Assembly: GCF_049747295.1 (NCBI RefSeq)
Contig: NZ_JBMHJM010000001.1
Location: forward strand, 496,001 to 560,000
Source: Afipia sp049747295
GTDB taxonomy: Bacteria; Pseudomonadota; Alphaproteobacteria; Rhizobiales; Xanthobacteraceae
DNA: 64,000 bases
Reading direction: 5' to 3'
Below the pieces are notes generated by a model, which was not told where the DNA came from, made no database searches, and was given only the letters and a program-made list of their open reading frames with translations. Below, piece by piece: positions 25,502 through 33,920 of the stretch; position 1 is the first letter of the stretch, and the number at the start of each line of letters is the position of its first letter. The position numbers were made by a program, and so were the translations under genes.

Positions 25502-25562
25502 TGGTGCGGACGACGCGAATCGAAATCGCATGACATTGCCACCGCGAGATTTCAAGTCCCAT
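25502..25562 (-). pseudogene. Degenerate 3' part of tRNA-Leu
   Basis: About 60 bases match the 3' two-thirds of the intact tRNA-Leu at 25934-26020, roughly 80% identical by eye, in the same orientation and including the CCA end. The T-stem carries mismatches, the anticodon-loop triplet is UGA instead of UAA, and no matching 5' acceptor half is present. It cannot fold as a functional tRNA. Confidence 0.7.
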
Positions 25563-25646
25563 CGGCACAGCCTTACCGGCTCGATTCTCTGAGGATATCG
25601 CCCTGGCGTGGGCGAGTCCTGAATCAAAGGTAAACGGCCCTCACGC

Positions 25647-25805
25647 ATGGCGGAAATAAAGGCCGAGACTCCCGCAATGGAATCGCGGCATGCCTTCGTC
25701 GAGAACAATTATCGGTCGAAAGGAAAGCAAATGCTCCTGCCCGTGACGCTCGTCCTGACCGCGGCGCTATCGGTCAACACCGTGATCCTTTGGGGATTGC
25801 TTTAA
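25647..25805 (+). CDS. Small single-helix membrane protein (candidate)
   Basis: A 52-codon frame, ATG at 25647 and TAA at 25803. The last 24 residues, MLLPVTLVLTAALSVNTVIL and four more, are strongly hydrophobic and form one membrane helix. The internal ATG at 25731 has a better ribosome site (AAAGGAAAG), so a 24-residue peptide is an alternative. It lies between the tRNA-Leu relic and the intact tRNA-Leu. No similarity recognised. Confidence 0.4.
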   Translation: MAEIKAETPAMESRHAFVENNYRSKGKQMLLPVTLVLTAALSVNTVILWGLL

Positions 25806-25933
25806 GATTTTGCTGCCGTGACGCGATGCCTCGCCGACAGGCTAGGTGCACAGCACGACCTTTAGGTCGCTTGCCTGAGACAAAACCTCGCACGGGTCTG
25901 GGTCTAAATAAGATGGACGGCCCATCGAAAGAC

Positions 25934-26020
25934 TGGTGCGGACGGCGGGAATCGAACCCGCACGACGTTGCCATCGAGGGATTTTAAGTCCCTTGCGTCT
26001 ACCAATTCCGCCACGTCCGC
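25934..26020 (-). tRNA. tRNA-Leu (anticodon UAA)
   Basis: A full 87-nt class II tRNA including encoded CCA. The 7-bp acceptor (GCGGACG / CGTCCGC), D-arm with GG, anticodon loop CTTAAAA (anticodon UAA), long variable arm typical of tRNA-Leu and TTCGATT T-loop are all readable on the minus strand. Confidence 0.96.
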
Positions 26021-26214
26021 GTGCGGGCCTTGTAGCACCGCCCGGGGCGCGACTGAAAGCCGGTTTGTACCCATCATTGCGAATATCGTGACGTTATCCG
26101 CCTTCAAATCCGCTAGGGATGGATTTACGCCGCCCCGGATGACAGGCTGCAGCTCTCCGCGAGCTGTCGTTCCGCTCGCGTGGACGGGCGCAAGATCAAG
26201 ACGGAGGATTCGCG

Positions 26215-27126
26215 ATGGCACAGGCAACGACCGGTTTCACAACGATCAAATACGAGATCCAGGACAACATCCTGACCATCACGCTGAACCGCCCGGACAA
26301 GATGAATGCGTTTACCCCGGTCATGCGGGATGAATTGATCGCAGCATTCGACGCGGCGGATGCCGACGACAGTGTCCGCGCCATCATCGTCACCGGCGCA
26401 GGCCGCGCTTTCTGTGCCGGCGCCGATCTTTCCGAAGGCGGCAAGACATTCGACCGCGCGGCACGGGCCGATCATAAAACCGCGCCCCTCCGCCCCAACG
26501 GTGAAGTCGAATGGAGCGACGACGCGGTGCGCGATGGCGGCGGCCGCGTGACGTTGCGCATCTTCAAGAGCCTCAAGCCGGTGATCGGCGCGATCAACGG
26601 TGCGGCCGTCGGCATCGGCGTCACCATGCAACTGCCGATGGATATCCGCATCGCATCTGAGGATGCGCGTTTCGGCTTCGTGTTTGCCCGGCGCGGCATC
26701 GTCCCGGAAGCTGCATCGAGCTGGTTTCTGCCGCGGATCGTCGGCATCTCGCAGGCGCTGGCGTGGTGCTATTCCGGCAAGGTGTTTCCCGCGCAGGAGG
26801 CTCTGGAAGGCCGTCTCGTCAGCAAGGTCGTGCCGGCAGATGAATTGCTGCCGACAGCGCGTGCGATCGCGCGCGAGATCGCCGACAATGCGGCGCCGGT
26901 CTCCATTGCGCTGATCCGGCAGATGATGTGGCGCATGCTCGGCGCTGACGATCCCATGGAAGCGCACAAGATCGACAGTCGCGGCATCTATTCGCGCGGC
27001 GCATCCGCCGACGTGCGCGAGGGCGTGATGTCATTTCTCGAGAAACGTCCTGCCGACTTCAAGCAAACCGTCTCGCAGGACATGCCATCCTATTTCCCGT
27101 GGTGGACGGAACGGGACTACAAATAG
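26215..27126 (+). CDS. Enoyl-CoA hydratase/isomerase (crotonase) family protein
   Basis: A 303-residue crotonase-fold enzyme acting on acyl-CoA thioesters. The N-terminal TITLNRPDKMNAF, the oxyanion-forming AFCAGADLS near 65 and the second oxyanion loop INGAAVGIGVTMQLPMDIRIAS near 125 are intact. The glutamate of the catalytic pair may be in GIVPEAASSW. An insert of about 25 residues after the first oxyanion segment (KTFDRAARADHKTAPLRPNG) makes it longer than typical 260-residue members. Reaction not resolved. The ATG follows GGAGG. Confidence 0.92.
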   Translation: MAQATTGFTTIKYEIQDNILTITLNRPDKMNAFTPVMRDELIAAFDAADADDSVRAIIVTGAGRAFCAGADLSEGGKTFDRAARADHKTAPLRPNGEVEWSDDAVRDGGGRVTLRIFKSLKPVIGAINGAAVGIGVTMQLPMDIRIASEDARFGFVFARRGIVPEAASSWFLPRIVGISQALAWCYSGKVFPAQEALEGRLVSKVVPADELLPTARAIAREIADNAAPVSIALIRQMMWRMLGADDPMEAHKIDSRGIYSRGASADVREGVMSFLEKRPADFKQTVSQDMPSYFPWWTERDYK

Positions 27127-27136
27127 CGCTATCATC

Positions 27137-27823
27137 ATGGTTGCTGCGCGGACGAATCAGCCCAAAGACGGCGTTGTCCTCCTGCATGGCATCAGCCGGA
27201 CGTTTCGTTCCATGAACAAAATGCAACACGCGCTCGAGGCCGCCGGTTTCAGCACGCTGAATGTCGACTATGCGAGCCGCCGCAAGCGGCTCGAAGAGCT
27301 TGCTGAGGATATTCATTCGGCGATCACCGACTTTTCCGGGACAGTTGACGGAGCAACGCATTTCGTTTGCCACTCCATGGGTGGCCTGCTGGCACGGGCC
27401 TATCTCACCACCCACCCGCCCAAGCGTCTTGGCCGCGTCGTGATGCTCGGCACTCCCAATGGCGGAAGCGAGATTGCCGATCACCTCAAGAATTTCGTCG
27501 GCTATCGCATGTTTTTTGGACCGGCCGGACAACAGCTCGTCACGATACGGGACGAAGCGACAGAAGCGCTCCTTCGGCCGACCGCCTATCCTGTCGGCAT
27601 TATCGCAGGCAATCGATCGATTGATCCCATCTCATCGTCATTTTTTCTCGCGGGACCGAACGACGGACGCGTGACCATCGCAGGCACAAAAATCGAAGGA
27701 ATGTCCGACCATATCGTCGTCAATGCCTCCCATCCGTGGTTGATCAGGCATCTACCAGCGATCGAGCAAACGATCGCATTTCTTCGGCAAGGCCATTTTA
27801 ATAACAACGACCGCAACGCCTAG
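27137..27823 (+). CDS. Lipase-like alpha/beta hydrolase
   Basis: A 228-residue cytoplasmic hydrolase. VVLLHGISRT near 13-22 provides the oxyanion region and CHSMGG near 79 the nucleophile serine; LGTPNGGSEIAD is the conserved segment of PGAP1/EstA-like lipases. The histidine is likely in MSDHIVVNASHPW. Start at ATG 27137, 10 bases after the crotonase stop, so the two probably share a transcript. Substrate unknown. Confidence 0.85.
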   Translation: MVAARTNQPKDGVVLLHGISRTFRSMNKMQHALEAAGFSTLNVDYASRRKRLEELAEDIHSAITDFSGTVDGATHFVCHSMGGLLARAYLTTHPPKRLGRVVMLGTPNGGSEIADHLKNFVGYRMFFGPAGQQLVTIRDEATEALLRPTAYPVGIIAGNRSIDPISSSFFLAGPNDGRVTIAGTKIEGMSDHIVVNASHPWLIRHLPAIEQTIAFLRQGHFNNNDRNA

Positions 27824-27826
27824 ATA

Positions 27827-28798
27827 TCACGTCATCAGCACCACGCGCCCAATGGCACGGCGGTCCATCAACAGGCGCATCGCCGCAGCGTAACCTTCCA
27901 GTGGCAAGCGATGCGAGATATTGGGACTGATGCGGCCTTCGTTTGCAAGACGGAAAAGCGCTTCCTGACGCGCTGTGCCGAGTGACGGATTTTGCCGCAC
28001 AGCCTCGCCCGCCCGCACGCCGAGCACGCTCGCGCCCTTGATCAAGACGAGATTGGTGCGCGCGTTGCCGGTGCCGCCGGTGAACCCGACCACGAGAAGA
28101 CGAGCTCCCCAGGCGATGCAGCGCAGGCTCTGCTCGAAGATCTCGCCACCCACCGGATCGAACACGACGTCGGCGCCGCGCCCCTCGGTGATGCGCTTGA
28201 CCGCGTCGCGGAAAGGTTCGCGGCAGTAGAGCACCGTATGATCCGCGCCTCGCTGCTTCGCGACGGCCAGCTTCTCTTCGCTCGAAGCCGCTGCAATTAC
28301 CGTTGCGCCCAGCACCTTACCGAGTTCAACGGCGGCAAGCCCGACCCCGCCGCCCGCGCCGTGCACCAGGAGGACTTCGCCTGGCTTGATCTGCGCGCGA
28401 TCCACCAGCGCATGGTACGCGGTGCCGTGTGCGGCCAAAAAGGTGGCGCCTTGCGCGTAGTCGAACGTTGCAGGCAACGGGACGAGCTGATCCGGAGAGA
28501 CCAATATCTCGTCCGCAAAACACCCGAAGCGCGCCTTCACGATGACCTTGTCGCCGATGCCAACTCCGGGCGCGTCCGCGATCTCGATCACCTCGCCTGC
28601 CGCCTCCATGCCCGGGATGAACGGCAGCGGCGGCTTGAGCTGATATTGCCCGGCCACCATGAGGATGTCCGGAAAATTGATTCCGGCCGCATGGATGGCC
28701 ACACGGACCTGTCCAGACGCGAGCGCAGCGGGGGCAACAGTCTCGAGGCGCAAAACTTCGGGCGCGCCAAGCTCGCAACAGACGACAGCTCTGACCAT
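27827..28798 (-). CDS. NADPH:quinone oxidoreductase family protein (zinc-free MDR)
   Basis: A 323-residue medium-chain reductase without the zinc-binding cysteines. The nucleotide motif GAGGGVGLAAVELGK is near 146-160, and FIPGMEAAGEV near 60 is typical of QOR/crotonyl-CoA reductase-like members. It uses NADPH to reduce a quinone or enone. Start ATG at 28798 overlaps the upstream isomerase stop (ATGA), so both are translated from one mRNA. Convergent with the lipase gene, 3 bases apart. Confidence 0.9.
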   Translation of the reverse strand: MVRAVVCCELGAPEVLRLETVAPAALASGQVRVAIHAAGINFPDILMVAGQYQLKPPLPFIPGMEAAGEVIEIADAPGVGIGDKVIVKARFGCFADEILVSPDQLVPLPATFDYAQGATFLAAHGTAYHALVDRAQIKPGEVLLVHGAGGGVGLAAVELGKVLGATVIAAASSEEKLAVAKQRGADHTVLYCREPFRDAVKRITEGRGADVVFDPVGGEIFEQSLRCIAWGARLLVVGFTGGTGNARTNLVLIKGASVLGVRAGEAVRQNPSLGTARQEALFRLANEGRISPNISHRLPLEGYAAAMRLLMDRRAIGRVVLMT

Positions 28799-29409
28799 CA
28801 GGCGGCTGACTTCTTCCGCATCAAGGCTTCGCGGATCAGCGGCAGGCGATCGTTGCCGAAATACATGTCGGTTTTGTCGACATAGATGGTCGGCGATCCG
28901 AACGCACCGCGCTGGATCGCCTCGTCCGTATTGGCCTTGAGCTGATCCTTGATGGACTGCTCGCCGATGCCGGCAAGGAATTGCTGCGGATCGATCCCGA
29001 CCCGCTCGCAGATCTTCGTCAGCACAGCATCCTGCGAGATGTCCTGATCATCGCTCCAATAGGCTTCAAAAACCGCGGTTGCAAACGGAATAAGTTTACC
29101 CTGCGGCTGCACCCAGAGGCAGCCGCGCATCGCCTTGACGCTGTTCACTGGAAACAGCGTTGGCGGCATCTTGATCTTGATCCCGGCAAGGCGCGACCAA
29201 TCCGCGAGGTCCTTATACATATAGGTCTGCTTGGCCGGGACCGGGCGCTCACGCGCCTCATACTGGCTGCGATTCACGGTGTTGAAAACGCCGCCGACCA
29301 GAAACGGCTTCCAGGTGATCTCAGCGCCAAGCTCCCTCGCCAGAGGCTGGATGTTGTGGAACGCGAGATAAGTCCACGGGCTGGAGCAGTCGAAGAAGAA
29401 TTCGATCAT
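28798..29409 (-). CDS. 2-hydroxychromene-2-carboxylate isomerase family protein
   Basis: A 203-residue thioredoxin-fold protein of the DsbA/GST-kappa/HCCA isomerase group. The N-terminal IEFFFDCSSPWTYLAF has the catalytic serine position of HCCA isomerase (SPWTY), where DsbA would carry CxxC. The C-terminal GAFGSPTIYVDKTDMYFGNDRLP is a family signature. HCCA isomerase works in naphthalene-type degradation with glutathione; here the true substrate is unknown. The ATG at 29409 fits the family start although the frame is open further upstream. Confidence 0.9.
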   Translation of the reverse strand: MIEFFFDCSSPWTYLAFHNIQPLARELGAEITWKPFLVGGVFNTVNRSQYEARERPVPAKQTYMYKDLADWSRLAGIKIKMPPTLFPVNSVKAMRGCLWVQPQGKLIPFATAVFEAYWSDDQDISQDAVLTKICERVGIDPQQFLAGIGEQSIKDQLKANTDEAIQRGAFGSPTIYVDKTDMYFGNDRLPLIREALMRKKSAA

Positions 29410-29609
29410 GATGGCGTTTCCTGCTGCATTTGTTTTGCGGCCTGGCGGCTTTCCGAAGTTCGCTACAAGTGCGCTGCAGTATGAGGAGAACTCCGGATTT
29501 AGGACACTAGTCCCGGCCACGGTGACATTCCATCCCGCAAGCACGAACATCTTGTATGAAACACGCCGGACATGGCAGATAGTCGCGCCAATCAATGAGA
29601 GGATACGCC

Positions 29610-30632
29610 ATGCTGTTTCCAACGACGATCGCCGGCTCCCTGCCAAAGCCCGAGTGGCTGGCCGAGCCCAACACGCTCTGGGCGCCATGGAAGCTTCAGG
29701 GCGCTGAACTCACCAACGCCAAGCGCGATGCGACGCTGCTGGCCGTAAAGATCCAGGAAGACGCGGGCATTGACATCGTCACCGAAGGCGAACAGGCCCG
29801 GCAGCACTTCGTGCACGGCTTCCTCGAACGGGTCGAAGGCATCGACTTCGCGCACAAGGTCGAAATGGGAATCCGCAACGACCGCTATAAGGCGATGGTG
29901 CCCCAGGTCGTCGCGCCGCTCAAACTGAAAAGCCGCGTCCACGCGGACGAAGCCCGCGCCGCCCGCGGACACACGACGCGCAAACTGAAATTCACAATGC
30001 CCGGCCCGATGACTATCATCGACACCATCGCCGACAATTTCTACGGCGACCGGGTCAAGATGGCGTTCGCGTTCGCCGATCTGCTCAATGAGGAAGCGAA
30101 GGCACTTCAGGCCGACGGCGTCGATATGATCCAGTTCGACGAACCCGCCTTCAACGTCTACATGAGCGAAGTGAACGAATGGGGCATCGAAGCCCTGACC
30201 CGCGCCGCCAAGGGTCTCACCTGCCAGACCGCCGTTCACATCTGCTACGGTTACGGCATCAAGGCCAACACCGACTGGAAGGAAACCCTCGGCACCGAAT
30301 GGCGGCAATACGAGCAGATTTTCCCGGCCATCGACGCGAGCCCTATTCAGCAGGTCGCCATCGAGTGCCGCAATTCGCACGTCCCGCTGGAGCTTCTCGG
30401 CTTGCTCAAGAACAAGGTCGTGCAGGCCGGGGTGATCGATGTCGCCAGCGACACGGTCGAGACACCGGAGGATGTGGTGAAGGTGATCGAGGCCGTGATG
30501 AAGTTCGTGCCGAAGGAGCGGATCACCGCCACCACGAATTGCGGCATGGCCCCGATGCGCCGCGACATCGCCGAGGCCAAGCTTCGTGCGCTGGGTGCGG
30601 GTGCAAAGCTGGCGCGTGAAAAACTGGCGTAA
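29610..30632 (+). CDS. Core MetE-type methionine synthase-like protein
   Basis: A 340-residue protein matching only the C-terminal catalytic barrel of cobalamin-independent methionine synthase. Zinc ligands are visible: HICYG near 214-218, ECRNSH near 254 and NCGMAP near 311. Residues MPGPMTI and QFDEPAF belong to the substrate-binding core. Full MetE is about 750 residues, so this is a short form; such core enzymes use methyl donors other than the polyglutamyl folate in some bacteria. The donor here is unknown. ATG at 29610 with GAGAGGA upstream; a hairpin terminator follows at 30683. Confidence 0.9.
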   Translation: MLFPTTIAGSLPKPEWLAEPNTLWAPWKLQGAELTNAKRDATLLAVKIQEDAGIDIVTEGEQARQHFVHGFLERVEGIDFAHKVEMGIRNDRYKAMVPQVVAPLKLKSRVHADEARAARGHTTRKLKFTMPGPMTIIDTIADNFYGDRVKMAFAFADLLNEEAKALQADGVDMIQFDEPAFNVYMSEVNEWGIEALTRAAKGLTCQTAVHICYGYGIKANTDWKETLGTEWRQYEQIFPAIDASPIQQVAIECRNSHVPLELLGLLKNKVVQAGVIDVASDTVETPEDVVKVIEAVMKFVPKERITATTNCGMAPMRRDIAEAKLRALGAGAKLAREKLA

Positions 30633-30682
30633 CAATCCTCAGTCAGATTGAACCCTGTTGCATGGGGCTGCGACGAAAGGCC

Positions 30683-30715
30683 GATGCGGCCGCGTTCGCG
30701 GCCCCATCGCATTTT
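30683..30715 (+). terminator. Terminator after the MetE-like gene
   Basis: GATG-c-GGCCGC pairs with GCGGCC-c-CATC (30683-30708) around a 4-base loop and is followed by GCATTTTGG. One C/C mismatch. Confidence 0.55.
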
Positions 30716-30930
30716 GGATGGGGATTCATCGTGATCAGGGCTCGGACTATCAAGATTCGGATTTTCGCCGCCGCGGTGGCGCTCGGCCTGCAGAGCGCCG
30801 GCGCGCTGGCTCATCAACCTGCGCCGGCTCCAACTCTGGGGTTGACCAGTATCTCCGATGCCGAACGATGTCGAATGCGTTCCGATGCGACATCACCCTC
30901 GCCTCGTGCTTACGGGGCGAGGTGCAACGC
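30716..30930. other. Spacer without an accepted gene
   Basis: A plus-strand frame from the GTG at 30731 begins like a signal peptide (VIRARTIKIRIFAAAVALGL) with GGGGA upstream, but it runs 130 bases into the antisense of the phosphoribosyltransferase gene. I do not accept it as a gene on this evidence. Confidence 0.3.
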
Positions 30931-31434
30931 TCAAGCCGCTCCGTCGCGGATCGGCGGCTGGAACGACAACCCCGTATCCCAGGGAAAGAAGATCCAGGTG
31001 TCCTGCGACACTTCCGTGATGAAGGTGTCAACCAGCGGCTTGCCCAGCGGCTTGGCGTAGATCGCGGCGATGTGCGCGTCCGGCAGTAGGTTGCGCACAA
31101 CGCGCGCGGTCTTGCCGGTGTCGACGAGATCGTCGACGACCAACACGCCCTTCCCCGTGCCCCCTCCGAGCTTCATCACGGTGTCGGAGACGTTCTTCAG
31201 AACCTGCAGCTCGCCCTGTGCCGTGTGGTTATAGCTCGCCACGCACACCGTATCGATCATCCGCATGCCGATCTCGCGCGCGATGATCGCGGCCGGCACC
31301 AGCCCGCCACGGGTGACCGCCACAAGGGCATGGAACGGCCCCACACCGTTGAGCCGCCACGCCAGAGCGCGGGCATCGCGATGAAACTGATCCCATGACA
31401 CGGGAAATGGCTTGCGCGGGGTCTCATCCTTCAT
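30931..31434 (-). CDS. gpt: Xanthine-guanine phosphoribosyltransferase
   Basis: A 167-residue type I phosphoribosyltransferase for purine salvage (xanthine and guanine to XMP/GMP). The PRPP-binding signature VLVVDDLVDTGKTA is at about 96-109; AVTRGGLVPAAIIARE near 39-54 and the C-terminal WIFFPWD are characteristic of XGPRT. The ATG at 31434 starts MKDETPRKPFPVSWDQFHRDARALAW, the usual N-terminus. It lies 30 bases downstream of the molybdopterin-binding gene on the same strand. Confidence 0.93.
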   Translation of the reverse strand: MKDETPRKPFPVSWDQFHRDARALAWRLNGVGPFHALVAVTRGGLVPAAIIAREIGMRMIDTVCVASYNHTAQGELQVLKNVSDTVMKLGGGTGKGVLVVDDLVDTGKTARVVRNLLPDAHIAAIYAKPLGKPLVDTFITEVSQDTWIFFPWDTGLSFQPPIRDGAA

Positions 31435-31463
31435 CGAGATCGTATCCTATCGTTCACGGGGTC

Positions 31464-32198
31464 TTACCGCGCGACCTTGAGCCCCGCCAGCATCGCCTCG
31501 ACGTCAGTCATCGCCGCGCGCAGCTTCCCGGCGTCGCGTGACCGCACCACGATATTGGTGTTCGGCTTGCTGTTTTCGTCAAGAAACGGATAGCTGCCGA
31601 TGCTGGTGTCGGGATGGTTTGCGGCGATGTCGCGCAGCGGCCCGCCGATGTCCCCCTCGCGCGCATTGGCGCGCACCGACTCCGACAGCATCCGCACGCC
31701 CGATTTCAGTTTCGGCGAAATGATGTCCATCATCGCCTGCATGATCGAAGGCACACCGGCCATCACGATGACATTTCCGAGCTTGAACCCCGGCGCCAAA
31801 ATGGTCGCGCTCGAGATCAACTCCGCCCCATCAGGAATGCGCGCCATGCGCAGCCGGGCCTCGTTCAGGTCGGCTCCAAAACGCTCCTTGAACCGCGCCA
31901 CCACATCGGGATGATGGTCGATCTTGACCCCGAAGGCCTTTGCCACGCTGTCGGCGGTAATGTCATCGTGGGTTGGGCCGATCCCCCCGGTCGTGAACAC
32001 GTAAGTGTAGCGCTCGCGCAGCGCGTCCAGTGCTTCGATGATGGCGGTCTCATCGTCGGCGACGACACGCACTTCCTTCAGGTCGATGCCGATATTGGTC
32101 AGGTACTCGGCAATGAACCCGATGTTCTTGTCCTTGGTGCGTCCGGACAGGATTTCGTCGCCGATCACCAGAATGCCGGCTGTGACGATTTCAGTCAT
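31464..32198 (-). CDS. Molybdopterin-binding domain protein (CinA N-terminal-like)
   Basis: A 244-residue protein of the MoCF-biosynthesis/CinA family. The N-terminal TAGILVIGDEILSGRTKDKN and the TTGGIGPTHDDITADSVAKAFG segment near 72-92 are the pterin-binding signatures. Bacterial CinA often has a C-terminal amidase domain; it is absent here, as in the short eukaryotic FAD-synthase-like group. Possible roles are nucleotide-metabolite hydrolysis or cofactor repair. The ATG at 32198 has GGGAGA upstream. Confidence 0.9.
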   Translation of the reverse strand: MTEIVTAGILVIGDEILSGRTKDKNIGFIAEYLTNIGIDLKEVRVVADDETAIIEALDALRERYTYVFTTGGIGPTHDDITADSVAKAFGVKIDHHPDVVARFKERFGADLNEARLRMARIPDGAELISSATILAPGFKLGNVIVMAGVPSIMQAMMDIISPKLKSGVRMLSESVRANAREGDIGGPLRDIAANHPDTSIGSYPFLDENSKPNTNIVVRSRDAGKLRAAMTDVEAMLAGLKVAR

Positions 32199-32616
32199 CT
32201 CAAGTCTCCCTGACCTCTCTCGGAACCTTTGCTCAGCCAAGGCACCTGTGTCCACGGCCAATGCCGCACCAATAAGCACTTCTCCGCCTGTTTTTCCGGG
32301 CAGAAGCAACGGATATCTTCACCAGTTGCCTTTCGGCAATGCATATCCCGTTGGCCCGAGCCTTGCTACCATCACTTTTGGGCACGGCGTCATGCGCGCG
32401 TCGTCTCAAAACCGGCCTGGGGGGTTGTGACACGCGCGTTCGATAATGGGTCTGGTGCACCCCGATCGCGGCATCCGTTACGGCGGAAGGCCTGAAACGC
32501 TCTCGGTGCGTGACCATCGACCGGGCTAGGCACCAAAGCCAATGCCGAACAGCCTGAACAGCCGCTGTTGCCCCGACAATCTCCGCCGCGTAGAAATGGC
32601 ACGTGGAGAGTCTGGA
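32199..32616. other. Divergent promoter region
   Basis: 418 bases between the starts of the CinA-like gene (minus) and the Anbu gene (plus). I see no further gene, repeat or strong operator. Confidence 0.5.
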
Positions 32617-33363
32617 ATGACCTATTGCTGCGGAATCCTGGTGCGCGACGGCCTCGTCATGATGGCCGATACCCGCACCAATGCGGGTCTCGACAATATT
32701 TCGACATTTCGCAAACTCCATGTCTTCAGCAAGCCCGGCGAACGCATTATGGCAATCGCGAGCGCCGGCAATCTCGCGATCAGTCAATCCGTCATTTCCA
32801 CGTTGTCTGAAGGGTTCGAGAGCGCGGACACCGGCGAATCCGAGACGCTGATGAACGCGCCCACCATGTTCAAGGCGGCGCAGCGCATCGGCCGTGCCAT
32901 CCGGTCCGTCCACGCGCTCGAGGGCAGCGCGCTACGCGCCGAAGATATCAACTTTGACGTCTCGTTTCTGTTCGGCGGTCAGATCAAGGGCGACCGTATG
33001 CGCCTGTTCATGGTCTACCCTGCTGGCAATTTCATCGAATGCACCACCGACACGCCGTACCTCCAGATCGGCGAGCATAAATATGGCAAGCCGGTGCTCG
33101 ATCGGGCGATCTCCTACGATGTCGACCTCTATGATGCCCTCAAGGTCGGCCTCGTTTCCATGGATTCGACGATGCGCTCCAACCTCGGCGTTGGCATGCC
33201 GATCGATATTCTGCTGGTGCGCCCCGACGTCTGTGATGCCGATTTGAACTACCGCATCGAAGCGGGCGAACCGTACTTCCATGACCTGCGCTCGCGTTGG
33301 TCAACAGCCCTACGCGCCGCACACCAGAACATTCCGCGCCCTCCTTACGGCAATAAAACCTGA
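32617..33363 (+). CDS. Anbu (bacterial proteasome-homologue) peptidase
   Basis: A 248-residue member of the ancestral beta-subunit family, related to HslV and proteasome beta subunits. The N-terminus is MTYCCGILVRDGLVMMADTR, so after Met removal threonine 2 is the nucleophile; D18 and the usual lysine region follow. Anbu forms helical or ring-like self-assemblies in known cases; function is unresolved. It often lies beside a transglutaminase, an alpha-E protein and an ATP-grasp protein, none of which is here. The ATG at 32617 has GGAG upstream; the downstream exported protein overlaps by TGATG. Confidence 0.9.
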   Translation: MTYCCGILVRDGLVMMADTRTNAGLDNISTFRKLHVFSKPGERIMAIASAGNLAISQSVISTLSEGFESADTGESETLMNAPTMFKAAQRIGRAIRSVHALEGSALRAEDINFDVSFLFGGQIKGDRMRLFMVYPAGNFIECTTDTPYLQIGEHKYGKPVLDRAISYDVDLYDALKVGLVSMDSTMRSNLGVGMPIDILLVRPDVCDADLNYRIEAGEPYFHDLRSRWSTALRAAHQNIPRPPYGNKT

Positions 33364-33896
33364 TGCGTGCATTGCTTATCGCAACGATGACAATTGCACT
33401 CGGCGCCATCACGGCGGCGGCGCAATCCGTTCCGTCCGACGATGTTTCGATCAACAAGAACGACATTCCAAAAGCTGTCGCAGCACAAGTTAGCTGCGGC
33501 ACAACGCCGGACTCGATTTTGCGGAAGCCGTTCGCAGACGGCTTTATCTTCCGCTGGCCGTGTGCCGGCAATCACCCCAACCAGGTCGAAGCCCTGGTCT
33601 ACGCAACCAGTATCGACGGTACCGACGCGCGGCTGCTGCGGTTTCCAATGCCCGGCCAACCGAGCAAGGTCAAACCCGCTTCCGAAATCGCCAATGTGAC
33701 CTGGTTTGCGCCACGCGAACTGACATCGATCTTCGTCGATCCGAAAACGCGCGTCTGCCGCCGCGAAGGACGCTGGCGGCTCGATGGAAAAAAACTCACG
33801 CCGCGCTTGATTTTCTGGCGTGAAACACGCGATTGCGATGGCATGCGTGGTTGGCGTACGGTGCTTGATCAAACCCGCAGCTTCAAATCCAAATAA
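33363..33896 (+). CDS. Exported protein, function unknown
   Basis: A 177-residue protein with a signal peptide (MRALLIATMTIALGAITAAA, cleaved near 20). The mature domain has five cysteines (VSCGTTP, WPCAGNH, VCRREG, RDCDG) that could make disulfides, and beta-rich segments with aromatic residues. No family recognised. Its start codon overlaps the Anbu stop (TGATG), implying translational coupling with a cytoplasmic peptidase, which is unusual for an exported product. Confidence 0.75.
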   Translation: MRALLIATMTIALGAITAAAQSVPSDDVSINKNDIPKAVAAQVSCGTTPDSILRKPFADGFIFRWPCAGNHPNQVEALVYATSIDGTDARLLRFPMPGQPSKVKPASEIANVTWFAPRELTSIFVDPKTRVCRREGRWRLDGKKLTPRLIFWRETRDCDGMRGWRTVLDQTRSFKSK

Positions 33897-33920
33897 CCAA
33901 GACTCGAAAGGGAGATACGA

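Noticed and set aside
25790..25987. Plus-strand frame ending in a GRRESNPH-type sequence
   Set aside because: This is the translated antisense of tRNA-Leu, a well-known annotation artefact.
30731..31060. Possible exported protein with a signal-like start
   Set aside because: It has a ribosome-like GGGGA and a hydrophobic start, but overlaps 130 bases of the antisense of the clear gpt gene and has no family similarity.
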